Below, in pieces: positions 8,954 through 17,056 of a stretch of 64,000 nucleotides of DNA. This stretch comes from Planctomycetia bacterium. Its GTDB lineage: Bacteria; Planctomycetota; Planctomycetia; Pirellulales; JACPPG01. Location: positions 35,924-99,923 of the forward strand of contig JACPPG010000028.1 in the NCBI GenBank assembly GCA_016191115.1. The letters are read 5' to 3'. The notes beneath the pieces were generated by a model that saw only the letters and a list, made by a program, of their open reading frames with translations, did no database searches and had not been told where the DNA came from. The first letter of the stretch is position 1; the number at the start of each line of letters is the position of its first letter. Made by a program: the position numbers and the translations under genes.

Positions 8954-10852
8954 TCACTTTTCGTCGATCAACTGACCGAGGGCCGCAAACCGCTCTTGAA
9001 GCTCGGAACGGCCGCCCGGCTGCGCCATCTTGGCCCGCCAGTGGGGGCTGAGAAAAGTCATTTGCGTACATTCCAGCACGGCCGCCACCTCTTGCCGCTC
9101 TTTTTCGAGTCCTTGGGCCGAAGGAATGAAATCCGCGAGCGCCGCTTCCAGGTCGGCCCGCTGGAGCTGGTTGCGCTCGGCCACGGCCGCCAGCCGCTTA
9201 GCGGCCAGCACAACGCTCTCGACGTCGGCGCCGCTCAGTTGCCGGTCGGTCGCGACCTTGGGAATGGCGTCGGCGGCAAGGACAATCTTATTCTTCTTCG
9301 CCATGGCGGCAAACATGCCACGGATCTCGTCCTCGCACTCCGGGTAGAGAAGGGGGATATGCACCTCGGCCCGCCCCTGCCGCTTCAGGTCGATCGGCAG
9401 CAGGTCAGGCCGGGACGTGAGGAGCATCCACACGATCTTGCCCCGATAGCGGGTATCGCCCATCTGGCTGGCGATCATCGAGAAGACGCGTGCCGAGGTG
9501 CCGGAATCGCCTTCGGCCTGGCGGCTGCCGAGCGCGGCGTCGGCTTCGTCGATCATGACGACCACCGGTCCCAGCGATCGGAGCACGGTGAGGACCTGTT
9601 CCAGGTTGCCCTCCGTCTCGCCCACGTACTTCGAGCGGAAGTTGCGCAGCTTGACGCACGGGACACCGATCGAGCCGGCATAGCATTCGGCAAGAAAGGA
9701 CTTCCCCGTTCCCACCGGTCCGCAGATCAAATAGCCCATGGGCGCCGTATCGAGCTGGCCGCGGCCGATCGCCGCCGCGTCGTCGCGCAATCGCTGCTTG
9801 GCGGCTTCGTGTCCGACGACGACGTCGAGCGTGTGGTGCGGCTCGATGAACTCGATCAGGCCCTGGCATTGCCGCTCGATCATTTCGCGTTTGAGCTCGC
9901 GAAATCGTTCTCGCCCGGCGGCGCGCCGCGAGTTCTTCGCCTGCGCCAAGAGCACGTCCAGGTTCACCAGCGTCAGGCCGTTGGATAATTCGGCCAGCTC
10001 GCCTGGCGTTATGTCGTCGGCGGACTTGGGCGTCGACGCCTCGGCGCGTTTGGCGAATCGCTCGCGCGCCGCCCGGTCGGGAAGCGGCACTTCGACCACG
10101 GCGACGTGCGGACTGGCGACGAGCCTGTCGTTGATCTCGGTCAACTTGTCGGCCAGCAAACAGACGGCGATGTTGGCTTGCTTGATGTACGGGTTTTGCG
10201 CCCAGTTCAGGAAGCGGACCAGGCGCGCGCCGTCGCCGCGCCCGACGGCCACCGGGTCGCCGGCCGGCACAAGATACTGCGCGTACCCGAATAGGAGCGC
10301 GATCCTCAGCCGCTGATCGGAGGCATCCTCGACGAGACTGCGCTCGATGAACTGGTCCAATAGCTGCAGCACCTGGTCGGGGTCGCGCGGCCATTTTCCG
10401 ATTTCGCCGAAACGGCCGGAAAGATAGCGGACCATCGACTGCAGCCGCTGGGAATCGCGGCCCGCCAGCGGCCGCAACCCACGGCTAAGGTCGTAGTGCA
10501 GCACCAGGTCCCAACTGCCGAAGAGCTGACCGGCCAGGAACTCGGTCAGATTCGAGCACTCGTCCTGATCCGGCCCCGCCGAAAAGAGCAGATCGTGGAC
10601 GTTGCCGCTGACGACGAACAGGCACGTCGTGCCTGAAAAGTACAAATCGGCCAGCTCGTGGGCCCAGGCCGGATACCAATCAGGCAGATCCTTGCGGCTC
10701 CGCGGCTGCGGGGCGCCAGGCGCCGTCGCGTCGGTCGTGTCGGTGGGCTCGGGGGTCACGCTACATTGCCAGGTGAGAACGACCAATCGATGCGCCGCGC
10801 CGCCGCTCGTCGGCCTGATGAAACGGGCGCGTCGACCTCTTCGCCATGACAA
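8954..10852 (-). CDS. Tandem AAA+ ATPase, first domain without P-loop
   Basis: 632 residues from the ATG at 10852, one base after the pspA stop; a GTG at 10759 could instead be the start because the first 30 residues look non-conserved. The C-terminal AAA domain is complete: Walker A GPVGTGKS (378-385), Walker B VVVMIDEAD (about 430-438), a sensor block LLTSRPDLLP and arginine-containing LKRQGRAEVHIP. Residues 70-320 look like a second AAA fold (ANIAVCLLADKLTEINDRL, then EVPLPDRAARERF) with no Walker A. It probably remodels a protein partner; adjacency suggests the PspA-like protein. Confidence 0.85.
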   Translation of the reverse strand: MSWRRGRRARFIRPTSGGAAHRLVVLTWQCSVTPEPTDTTDATAPGAPQPRSRKDLPDWYPAWAHELADLYFSGTTCLFVVSGNVHDLLFSAGPDQDECSNLTEFLAGQLFGSWDLVLHYDLSRGLRPLAGRDSQRLQSMVRYLSGRFGEIGKWPRDPDQVLQLLDQFIERSLVEDASDQRLRIALLFGYAQYLVPAGDPVAVGRGDGARLVRFLNWAQNPYIKQANIAVCLLADKLTEINDRLVASPHVAVVEVPLPDRAARERFAKRAEASTPKSADDITPGELAELSNGLTLVNLDVLLAQAKNSRRAAGRERFRELKREMIERQCQGLIEFIEPHHTLDVVVGHEAAKQRLRDDAAAIGRGQLDTAPMGYLICGPVGTGKSFLAECYAGSIGVPCVKLRNFRSKYVGETEGNLEQVLTVLRSLGPVVVMIDEADAALGSRQAEGDSGTSARVFSMIASQMGDTRYRGKIVWMLLTSRPDLLPIDLKRQGRAEVHIPLLYPECEDEIRGMFAAMAKKNKIVLAADAIPKVATDRQLSGADVESVVLAAKRLAAVAERNQLQRADLEAALADFIPSAQGLEKERQEVAAVLECTQMTFLSPHWRAKMAQPGGRSELQERFAALGQLIDEK

Positions 10853-10853
10853 C

Positions 10854-11615
10854 TCAATTCTGCTGGCGCTCGGTGGTCTTGCCAGTCACGGCCGGCCCCA
10901 GTTCCTTGGCGGCCTGGGGAACGGCCGCGGTCTCCGGCGTCACGAGGCCCATGCTGACCTCAAAATCCTTCAGCGCCTGCTCGGCCAATGCGCCTTCCAT
11001 GGCCTTCTCGCGCTTGATGTCGGCGATGCCTTCGCCCGAGAGGTCGGCCGCGACGCGGGTCTTGGCGCGATTGAGGCTGATCTTGTCCTGGATCACTTGC
11101 TCGATCTGTCCGAAGTCGGTCGTAACGTCGAAATTGAAGCTGGTGGCCAGCTTGGAGATCTCGGCCTCGGCGCGGCTCATCTTGAGCTCGGAGTCGTACT
11201 TGGCGATCTTCTCGCGGATCTTGGCCAGCTTGCCGGTGGCGTGCTTGATCTTGGAGAGATTGTTGTTGTACGCCTCCTCGTGGAGCTTGAGCTGCCCTTC
11301 GTTCTCGCCCAGGTCCTGCTTGGCCTTTTGCAGCTCGAGCGCGAACCGCGCCGCCGTCTCGCGGTCGCCCGTTTGCAGATAGGCCTTGACTTTCGCCTCC
11401 AGGCTGCTGACGTGCGCCTTGTCGTTGGCAACCTGCCGGCTGACGCGCTCGACCAAGGCGCGGTATTGCTCCAGCCCTTCGCGCCCTTCCTTAAGTTGGG
11501 CGACGGACGAGTCGTACTCGTACTGCATCTGGGCGATCGGGTCGGCGGTCCAGAAAAAGTTCGCCAGCTTGTTGACCTGGGCCCGCATCGCACGCCAAAA
11601 CTTGCCGAAAATCAT
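10854..11615 (-). CDS. pspA: PspA/IM30-family membrane-protecting protein
   Basis: 253 residues, nearly all alpha-helical coiled coil, with the PspA/IM30 opening (amphipathic residues 1-25, then DPIAQMQYEYDSSVAQLKEG) and conserved helical blocks. Family members bind damaged or stressed membrane and assemble into ESCRT-III-like polymers. The C-terminus is extended with a Pro/Ala-rich tail. It is the first gene of the minus-strand operon and is followed at once by an AAA ATPase. PspA is usually partnered with PspF or PspB/C; none is here. Confidence 0.88.
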   Translation of the reverse strand: MIFGKFWRAMRAQVNKLANFFWTADPIAQMQYEYDSSVAQLKEGREGLEQYRALVERVSRQVANDKAHVSSLEAKVKAYLQTGDRETAARFALELQKAKQDLGENEGQLKLHEEAYNNNLSKIKHATGKLAKIREKIAKYDSELKMSRAEAEISKLATSFNFDVTTDFGQIEQVIQDKISLNRAKTRVAADLSGEGIADIKREKAMEGALAEQALKDFEVSMGLVTPETAAVPQAAKELGPAVTGKTTERQQN

Positions 11616-11916
11616 GGCTATGCTCTTTTTGTAAGACCGTGGGCACCGGTTGAAGGACCGATGCTGAAAATCGCTGTCACCGTCACCGATAGAATCGCCC
11701 CAATAGATCGAAAAACCCTCGCTGAGCTGTCATACCTTGCGCGGGGGGCACTGTCAAACGCCGGACCAGAGCCGCCGCGAAACGGCAGTCAGCGAGGCCA
11801 CACGGCGCGCCGCCTGCACCGCTTGTGGGCCCAATGCGGGAGCCTCGGACGTTGGCGTTCAGGCGTGCCATTCAACCGGGGCGACGTCGTCAGATCGGCG
11901 GAGGCACCAAGACGAA
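11616..11916. other. Upstream region of pspA, no confident promoter
   Basis: About 300 bases between the DUF1501 stop and the pspA start, presumably holding the promoter of the seven-gene operon. I could not find a convincing consensus promoter or operator by eye. A weak ribosome site (AAGAGC) precedes the pspA ATG. Confidence 0.35.
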
Positions 11917-13362
11917 TCAGCCTTCGATGATCTCGCCGATCAGACGTGCTTCGCGGCCGGCGGTGATTTGCTGCTCGCGCCCGCTGTGTAGATAGCTGAG
12001 CTGCCGGTGGTCCAGGCCAAAGAGGTGCAATAGCGTCGCCTGGAAGTCGTTGGGCGTGACGACGTCGGTCACCGCGCGGTGGCCGAACTCGTCGGTCCCA
12101 CCATAAGTCATGCCGGGCTGGAAGCCGCCGCCGGCCACCCACATGCTGAAGCCTTGCCCGTTGTGGTCCCGGCCACTCTTGGCGGAATCGCCGTGATTCT
12201 CGGTAACGGGTAAACGGCCGATCTCGCCGCCCCAATGCACGACCGTCGAGTCGAGCATGCCGCGCTGCTTCAAGTCCTTGACCAGCGCGGCGGCGGGTTT
12301 GTCGGTCCGCCGGCAGATGGCCGGCAAGCCGTTGCGGATGTCGCTATGGTTGTCCCACGGCTGGCCGGCCAGAAACAACTGCACGAATCGCACGCCGCGC
12401 TCGACCAGTCGCCGGGCGATCAGGCAGCGCGTGCCGTACTCGCGCGTTGCCGGGTCGTCGAGACCGTAGAGCGCGTGCGTGGCGGCAGTTTCGCGCGAGA
12501 TGTCGAGCGCCTCGATGGCGGCCGTCTGCATCGCCGCGGCCAATTCGTAGCTGGCGATCCGCGCTTCGAGGTCGGCCTCGCCCGGGTGCTCGTCGAGGTG
12601 TCGGCGATTCAGGTCGCGCAGGAAGGCGAGATTCTGCTCCTGCACCGCGCCCCGCACATGGAGCGGCGGTTCGAGATTCAGGATCCGCGGCTCCTTCGGT
12701 CGCAACACGGTCCCTTGAAACAAGGGGGGCATAAAGCCGTTCGACCAGTTGCTGACGCCGTCGACCGGAAGGCCGCCCGGATCGGTCAGCACCAAATAGG
12801 CGGGCAGCTCCTGGCTTTCGCAGCCCAATCCGTAAACGAGCCACGAACCCAATGTCGGCCGGCCGACTACGCCGGGAATGCCGCCGTGAAAGTAGCGGAT
12901 GGAAACCTCGTGCCCGTTGGCGCCGGTGTGCATCGAGCGGACCAGGCACACGTCGTCGACGATGTCGGCCAGGTTCGGCAACAGCTCCGAAATCTCCGTG
13001 CCGCACCGGCCGCGCTTGGCGAACTGCCACGGGCTGCCAAAGAGCGTCTTCGTGGCGCGGTTGATGAAGCTGAACTGCACCTCTCCCGGATACTCGGAGC
13101 CGCTCAATCGCGACAGCTCCGGCTTGGGATCGAAGAGGTCGACGTGCGATGGGCCGCCATGCTGAAAGAGGGAGATCATCGCCTTGGCGCGCGGGGCAAA
13201 ATGCGGCGGCTTCGGCTTCAGATCAAAATAGGTCACTTCCTTGGGGAGCTTTGCCGGCACGGCGTTGGCCGATTGCTGCGCGCTGAGCCATGCCAGCGCG
13301 ACAGCGCCAATGCCCATGGCATTCTCAGTCAGGAACTGGCGGCGGGAGAGGAAAGGAGTCAT
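11917..13362 (-). CDS. DUF1501 protein with twin-arginine signal
   Basis: 481 residues. The N-terminus has a Tat-like signal (SRRQFLTENAMGIGAVALAW). The body is DUF1501, an alkaline-phosphatase/sulfatase-like fold, with FQHGGPSHVDLFDPKP, HYFHGG-like blocks and a late WGGEIGRLPVTENHG block. It starts 75 bases after the PSCyt/DUF1549/DUF1553 gene on the same strand, the standard planctomycete pairing. The pair is thought to be exported together; the substrate is unknown, and phosphatase or sulfatase activity is only structural inference. Confidence 0.88.
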   Translation of the reverse strand: MTPFLSRRQFLTENAMGIGAVALAWLSAQQSANAVPAKLPKEVTYFDLKPKPPHFAPRAKAMISLFQHGGPSHVDLFDPKPELSRLSGSEYPGEVQFSFINRATKTLFGSPWQFAKRGRCGTEISELLPNLADIVDDVCLVRSMHTGANGHEVSIRYFHGGIPGVVGRPTLGSWLVYGLGCESQELPAYLVLTDPGGLPVDGVSNWSNGFMPPLFQGTVLRPKEPRILNLEPPLHVRGAVQEQNLAFLRDLNRRHLDEHPGEADLEARIASYELAAAMQTAAIEALDISRETAATHALYGLDDPATREYGTRCLIARRLVERGVRFVQLFLAGQPWDNHSDIRNGLPAICRRTDKPAAALVKDLKQRGMLDSTVVHWGGEIGRLPVTENHGDSAKSGRDHNGQGFSMWVAGGGFQPGMTYGGTDEFGHRAVTDVVTPNDFQATLLHLFGLDHRQLSYLHSGREQQITAGREARLIGEIIEG

Positions 13363-13437
13363 GCGTGCGTCTGCGAGCTTCGCACTGCTGGACCAGCCAG
13401 CAGTGGGACCGCGTGGGGTTTTGAAAATGATCTCTTG

Positions 13438-16400
13438 CTAATCCACGTACAAAAACTCGTTCGAGCTCAATAGTGCCTGGCAAAGGTTCGCGAGCGCTTG
13501 CATCTCCGGCGGCCGATCCGCGCTGGTCTGTTGCGGACGCTCTCGCAAGTGGCCGATTTGCTTGGTGAGAAAATCGCACGCTGCCTGCAACTCGTCGCGG
13601 GTCGGGATGCGCGCGTACGCCAACTGCCAGGCCCGGACGACGCTCGAAAGCTCGATTCCTTCGCTTACGGGGCCGTGGAAGCCGTCGCGCGAGTCAAAGG
13701 TGGTCGTGCCGCCGCCGTCCTGCGCGAGCGTCAGCACGACGCGCCATGAAAACGAGTCCGAAGCGACGTTTTCCAGGCAATCGGCGATGAAGTCGACGGT
13801 GTCTCCTTGCTTGACGGCGATGTTTTCGACGCTTGTCTGCGCCTCGCCATGCCGCGCCGTCCACTGTCCGACGATGCCTTGCGAGCCGGCGACGATGTGC
13901 CCGCGAACGCCGTCACCGCTTTCGCTGGCGTGGCCGAGCGTGCCACGCACGGAGAGCGTTCCGTCGGCCGGCGCCGTCCAGCGGCGGATGGCCGCGAAGC
14001 CGGGGTTGTTGCCGGGATGACCGCCATCGGCGTCGACTAGCACCCATCCGGTCGCATCGTCAGGGAGCGCCGCGCCGCCTTGCCAGCTCGACCCGGTCCA
14101 ATGCGCTAGCGGCGTAAAGGACGCGGTCCGGCCGGAGCTGGCATCGCAGCCGCCATAGCCGAATTGCCAGACCGGGGCCGGCTTCCAGCTTTGCGGCAGT
14201 CCGGCGAGGAGCTCGGCGGATAGGCCCGCGGCCCGTTCGCGTTGCGCGCGATTGGCGAGCGCCGCGGCCTGGCTCAGCCAGAATTCGCCGTTCATCAGCA
14301 TCAGCGATTGGGTCGCCACGGTCGACGACGGACGCGCCTCGCAATTGGTCTGCATCACCGGCGCGTCGAAGGCCTGCATCAAAGCCACGGGCTGCGTGCG
14401 GCGCTGCAGCAGGTACAAGCTGCGGCGCTGCACGTCGCCTGCCACGACGACCTGCCCGGCGTCGTCTTCCTTGACGCCGATCGGCGGTCCGAACAGCGTG
14501 CGGTCGAGCGTTCCGGTCGCCGCCAAGACGCGGTCGCGAAGCGCTTCGGCGTCAAGCCGCAAGACGTTCTGCCGCCCGTAATATCGGTTGTCGGCGTCGA
14601 CAGTCGTTTGCGCTGGATCGCGCCGCGACGATTGGCGATAGGCGGTCGAGAGCAAGATCGCGCGATGCAGATGCTTGAGACTCCAGCCCGAGTCGCGCAG
14701 GTCGCTGGCCAGCCAATCGAGGACCGCGGGGTGCGTCGGCAGTGTCCCCAAACGTCCGAAGTCGGCGGGCGTCGAAACAAGGCCGCGGCCGAAGTGGTGC
14801 ATCCACACGCGATTGGCGACAACACGCGCGGTGAGCGGATTGTCGGGCCCCGTCAACCAGCGAGCGAACGCCAGGCGGCGACCGGTTGTCGGCAATGCGC
14901 CATTTCGGGACGCGAACTCGACGCGGCCGCTCTCCGGGCCACAAACCGACAGAGCACCGGGGCCCACCGACTGTTTCGGTTGCCGGTAGTCGCCCCGGTG
15001 GAACAGCTTGGTTTCCGGGGCATGATCCGCGGGCTCGATCAATGCCCGCAGGAATTCTTCCACCGGCTTTCGCGCACGTATGGCGGCGATGCGTTCGTCG
15101 TATTTCTTGAGGTCGTCGGCGGCCGCCTGGTCGTACTGATACAGCACGCCCGGCGAAATGTTGACGCTCGGGTACTTCTCGAGCAATTGCTTTTGGGCGT
15201 CGGTGCGTTTGTCGGCCGGGGTCTCGTACGCGTCGCGGAGTTCGGTTTGCAGCGGCGGCGCGATTGGCGCCAATACCTGCTCGAGTGCCTCGGCCATATA
15301 GGCCGTTTGCATATTGGCGCGGGCCGTGGCGATTTTCCGCGCCTCGGCTTCGATCTGGGCGGCCTTTTCGCGATCGGCGGCGGTGTACAGCGACACGTGC
15401 CGCTCGGCGGGCGACTTCCACGCCTGCCAATCGAGCGCCGGCTCGAACACGGCCCGCAACGCGTAGTAATCGGTCTGCGGAACCGGATCGTAGCGATGGT
15501 CGTGGCACTGGGCGCAGGCCACGGTCACGCCAAGCAATGAGCTGGTCACGATCTTAAGGGTGTCGGCCACAACCTGGTTGCGCGCCTCCGGCGTGTTGTC
15601 GCCGCTGGCGGTCCCATCGGCGGCCATCCGCACAAAGCCCGTCGCGGTCAATAGCTCGATCTGCTCCGGTGTAAGATCGCCGGTGATCGGTCCGGCCAAT
15701 TCGTCGCCGGCCAATTGCTCGTGGACAAACCGGTCGAACGGCTTATCGGCATTGAAGGCGCGAATGACGTAGTCGCGGTATTTGAACGCCCACGTGCGCA
15801 CGGCGTCCTGCGTCGTCGCGCCGTCGCTGTCGGCATAGCCGGCCGCGTCGAGCCAATGCCGCGCCCAACGCTCGCCGTAATGCGGCGATGCGAGCAGCCG
15901 ATCGACCAGTCGCTCGTACGCGTCGTCCGATCGGTCGACCACGAACTGCTCGACCTCCTCGGGCGACGGCGGCAAACCAAGCAGGTCGAAATACACGCGT
16001 CGAACTAGCGTGCGCCTGTCGGCGTCGGGTGAAAACGTCGGTCCTTCGGGCATCGCCTCGCGCAATAGCGCGTCGATGGGCGTGCGAACGCGCGGATCCG
16101 GCGACTGCGAGGAGACGGCTGGCCGCTGGATGGGGCGGAACGCCCACCAGGATCGCTCCTCTTCGGTGATCCCCAGCCCCGGGGCGATCGACGCGGGCTC
16201 GGGGCGCGCCGTCTTGGCGCCGGCGGCGATCCACCGTGCGATCGTATCGATCTCTTTGGCGGGCACCTTGCTCTCGCCCGGCGGCATCTCGCCCGCGCGA
16301 ATTCGTGCCAGCAAACGGCTCCCGTCCGGATCGCCGGGCGCAAGAACCGGACCTGAGTCCCCGCCGGCGCGCTGGAAGCGCACCAACCGCAAATCGAGGC

Positions 16401-16575
16401 CACCCTGCTTTTCTTCGCTGCCGCCATGGCAGTCGAAACAGTGGACGCGAAGAATGGGGCGGATGTCGGATTCGAACGTCGGCGGGGCGTTCGGTTCAAC
16501 CGCGGCGCCGTGACTGGCGCGCAAAGCCACCGCGATGGTCATCGCTAACGACAGGAATCGCGGCCATGGGCGCAT
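13438..16575 (-). CDS. PSCyt1-DUF1549-DUF1553 exported cytochrome with inserted beta domain
   Basis: 1045 residues from the ATG at 16575, which opens a signal peptide (MRPWPRFLSLAMTIAVALRA). An upstream in-frame extension to 16827 runs through an R1 repeat and is rejected. Order: PSCyt1 with CxxCH (HCFDCHG) near residue 46, DUF1549 (about 150-360, with VYFDLLGLPPSPEEVEQF), a helical linker, and DUF1553 (about 580-1040, with RVVANRVWMHHFGRGLV). DUF1553 is interrupted by about 170 residues of beta-rich, Gly/Trp-rich sequence (from about WQFGYGGCD to FSWRVVLTL). It heads the two-gene unit with the DUF1501 gene. Confidence 0.88.
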   Translation of the reverse strand: MRPWPRFLSLAMTIAVALRASHGAAVEPNAPPTFESDIRPILRVHCFDCHGGSEEKQGGLDLRLVRFQRAGGDSGPVLAPGDPDGSRLLARIRAGEMPPGESKVPAKEIDTIARWIAAGAKTARPEPASIAPGLGITEEERSWWAFRPIQRPAVSSQSPDPRVRTPIDALLREAMPEGPTFSPDADRRTLVRRVYFDLLGLPPSPEEVEQFVVDRSDDAYERLVDRLLASPHYGERWARHWLDAAGYADSDGATTQDAVRTWAFKYRDYVIRAFNADKPFDRFVHEQLAGDELAGPITGDLTPEQIELLTATGFVRMAADGTASGDNTPEARNQVVADTLKIVTSSLLGVTVACAQCHDHRYDPVPQTDYYALRAVFEPALDWQAWKSPAERHVSLYTAADREKAAQIEAEARKIATARANMQTAYMAEALEQVLAPIAPPLQTELRDAYETPADKRTDAQKQLLEKYPSVNISPGVLYQYDQAAADDLKKYDERIAAIRARKPVEEFLRALIEPADHAPETKLFHRGDYRQPKQSVGPGALSVCGPESGRVEFASRNGALPTTGRRLAFARWLTGPDNPLTARVVANRVWMHHFGRGLVSTPADFGRLGTLPTHPAVLDWLASDLRDSGWSLKHLHRAILLSTAYRQSSRRDPAQTTVDADNRYYGRQNVLRLDAEALRDRVLAATGTLDRTLFGPPIGVKEDDAGQVVVAGDVQRRSLYLLQRRTQPVALMQAFDAPVMQTNCEARPSSTVATQSLMLMNGEFWLSQAAALANRAQRERAAGLSAELLAGLPQSWKPAPVWQFGYGGCDASSGRTASFTPLAHWTGSSWQGGAALPDDATGWVLVDADGGHPGNNPGFAAIRRWTAPADGTLSVRGTLGHASESGDGVRGHIVAGSQGIVGQWTARHGEAQTSVENIAVKQGDTVDFIADCLENVASDSFSWRVVLTLAQDGGGTTTFDSRDGFHGPVSEGIELSSVVRAWQLAYARIPTRDELQAACDFLTKQIGHLRERPQQTSADRPPEMQALANLCQALLSSNEFLYVD

Positions 16576-16715
16576 GGCAAGGAATCCAGGGGTAGGACGG
16601 AGTTTGCCGTGCCGCGCTTGGACGGCACGAGTCAGGCAGGCTTGGTATCTGGCAGGCAGCCCCCAATTATCGGCACCGCGGCGCGCGGTAAGCAAGCCCA
16701 AAGTGGGGCCTATCG

Positions 16716-16875
16716 GGGCCATTCTGTTTTTCAAAATGGCGAGGCGGGAAAGGAAAAGGGGACTGGCTCCGAGCATAAACAGCGCAAGTCCTTTCAGACC
16801 AACGTTGCGTCTCGGTGCCTGTCCCACTTTCCCGCCGCTGCGCCGCCGGCAAGCTTGAATCTGTGAACGGCCCTG
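16716..16875 (-). repeat. R1 miniature repeat, copy B
   Basis: An element of about 160 bp on the minus strand, ending in GGCCATTCTG on the left and GAACGGCCCTG on the right (inverted to each other). The direct repeat GGGGCCTAT occurs just outside both ends (16705-16713 and 16877-16885), consistent with a target duplication. It lies 140 bases upstream of the PSCyt gene and could affect its expression. Confidence 0.8.
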
Positions 16876-17056
16876 GGGGGCCTATTTGGCTTTCTCGTTG
16901 GCGAGGGCGTTCGGCTGCGGGAACCCGCCCAGCTCGATGAGGCGGGCCTTTGGGTGCCGCGGAGTTTCGCTATCCATCATCGCCGGACCGAGCGATCACG
17001 GGCGCGTGCTGATGCACGCGGGTTCGTACGCCACTTCTGCCCCGGCCCGGCTGGCG

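Noticed and set aside
14242..15540. Plus-strand open frame of 432 codons inside the DUF1553 gene
   Set aside because: Antisense to a conserved domain and without a recognisable domain of its own.
16576..16827. N-terminal extension of the PSCyt1/DUF1549/DUF1553 protein
   Set aside because: The 84 extra codons run through R1 copy B and the signal peptide starts at 16575.
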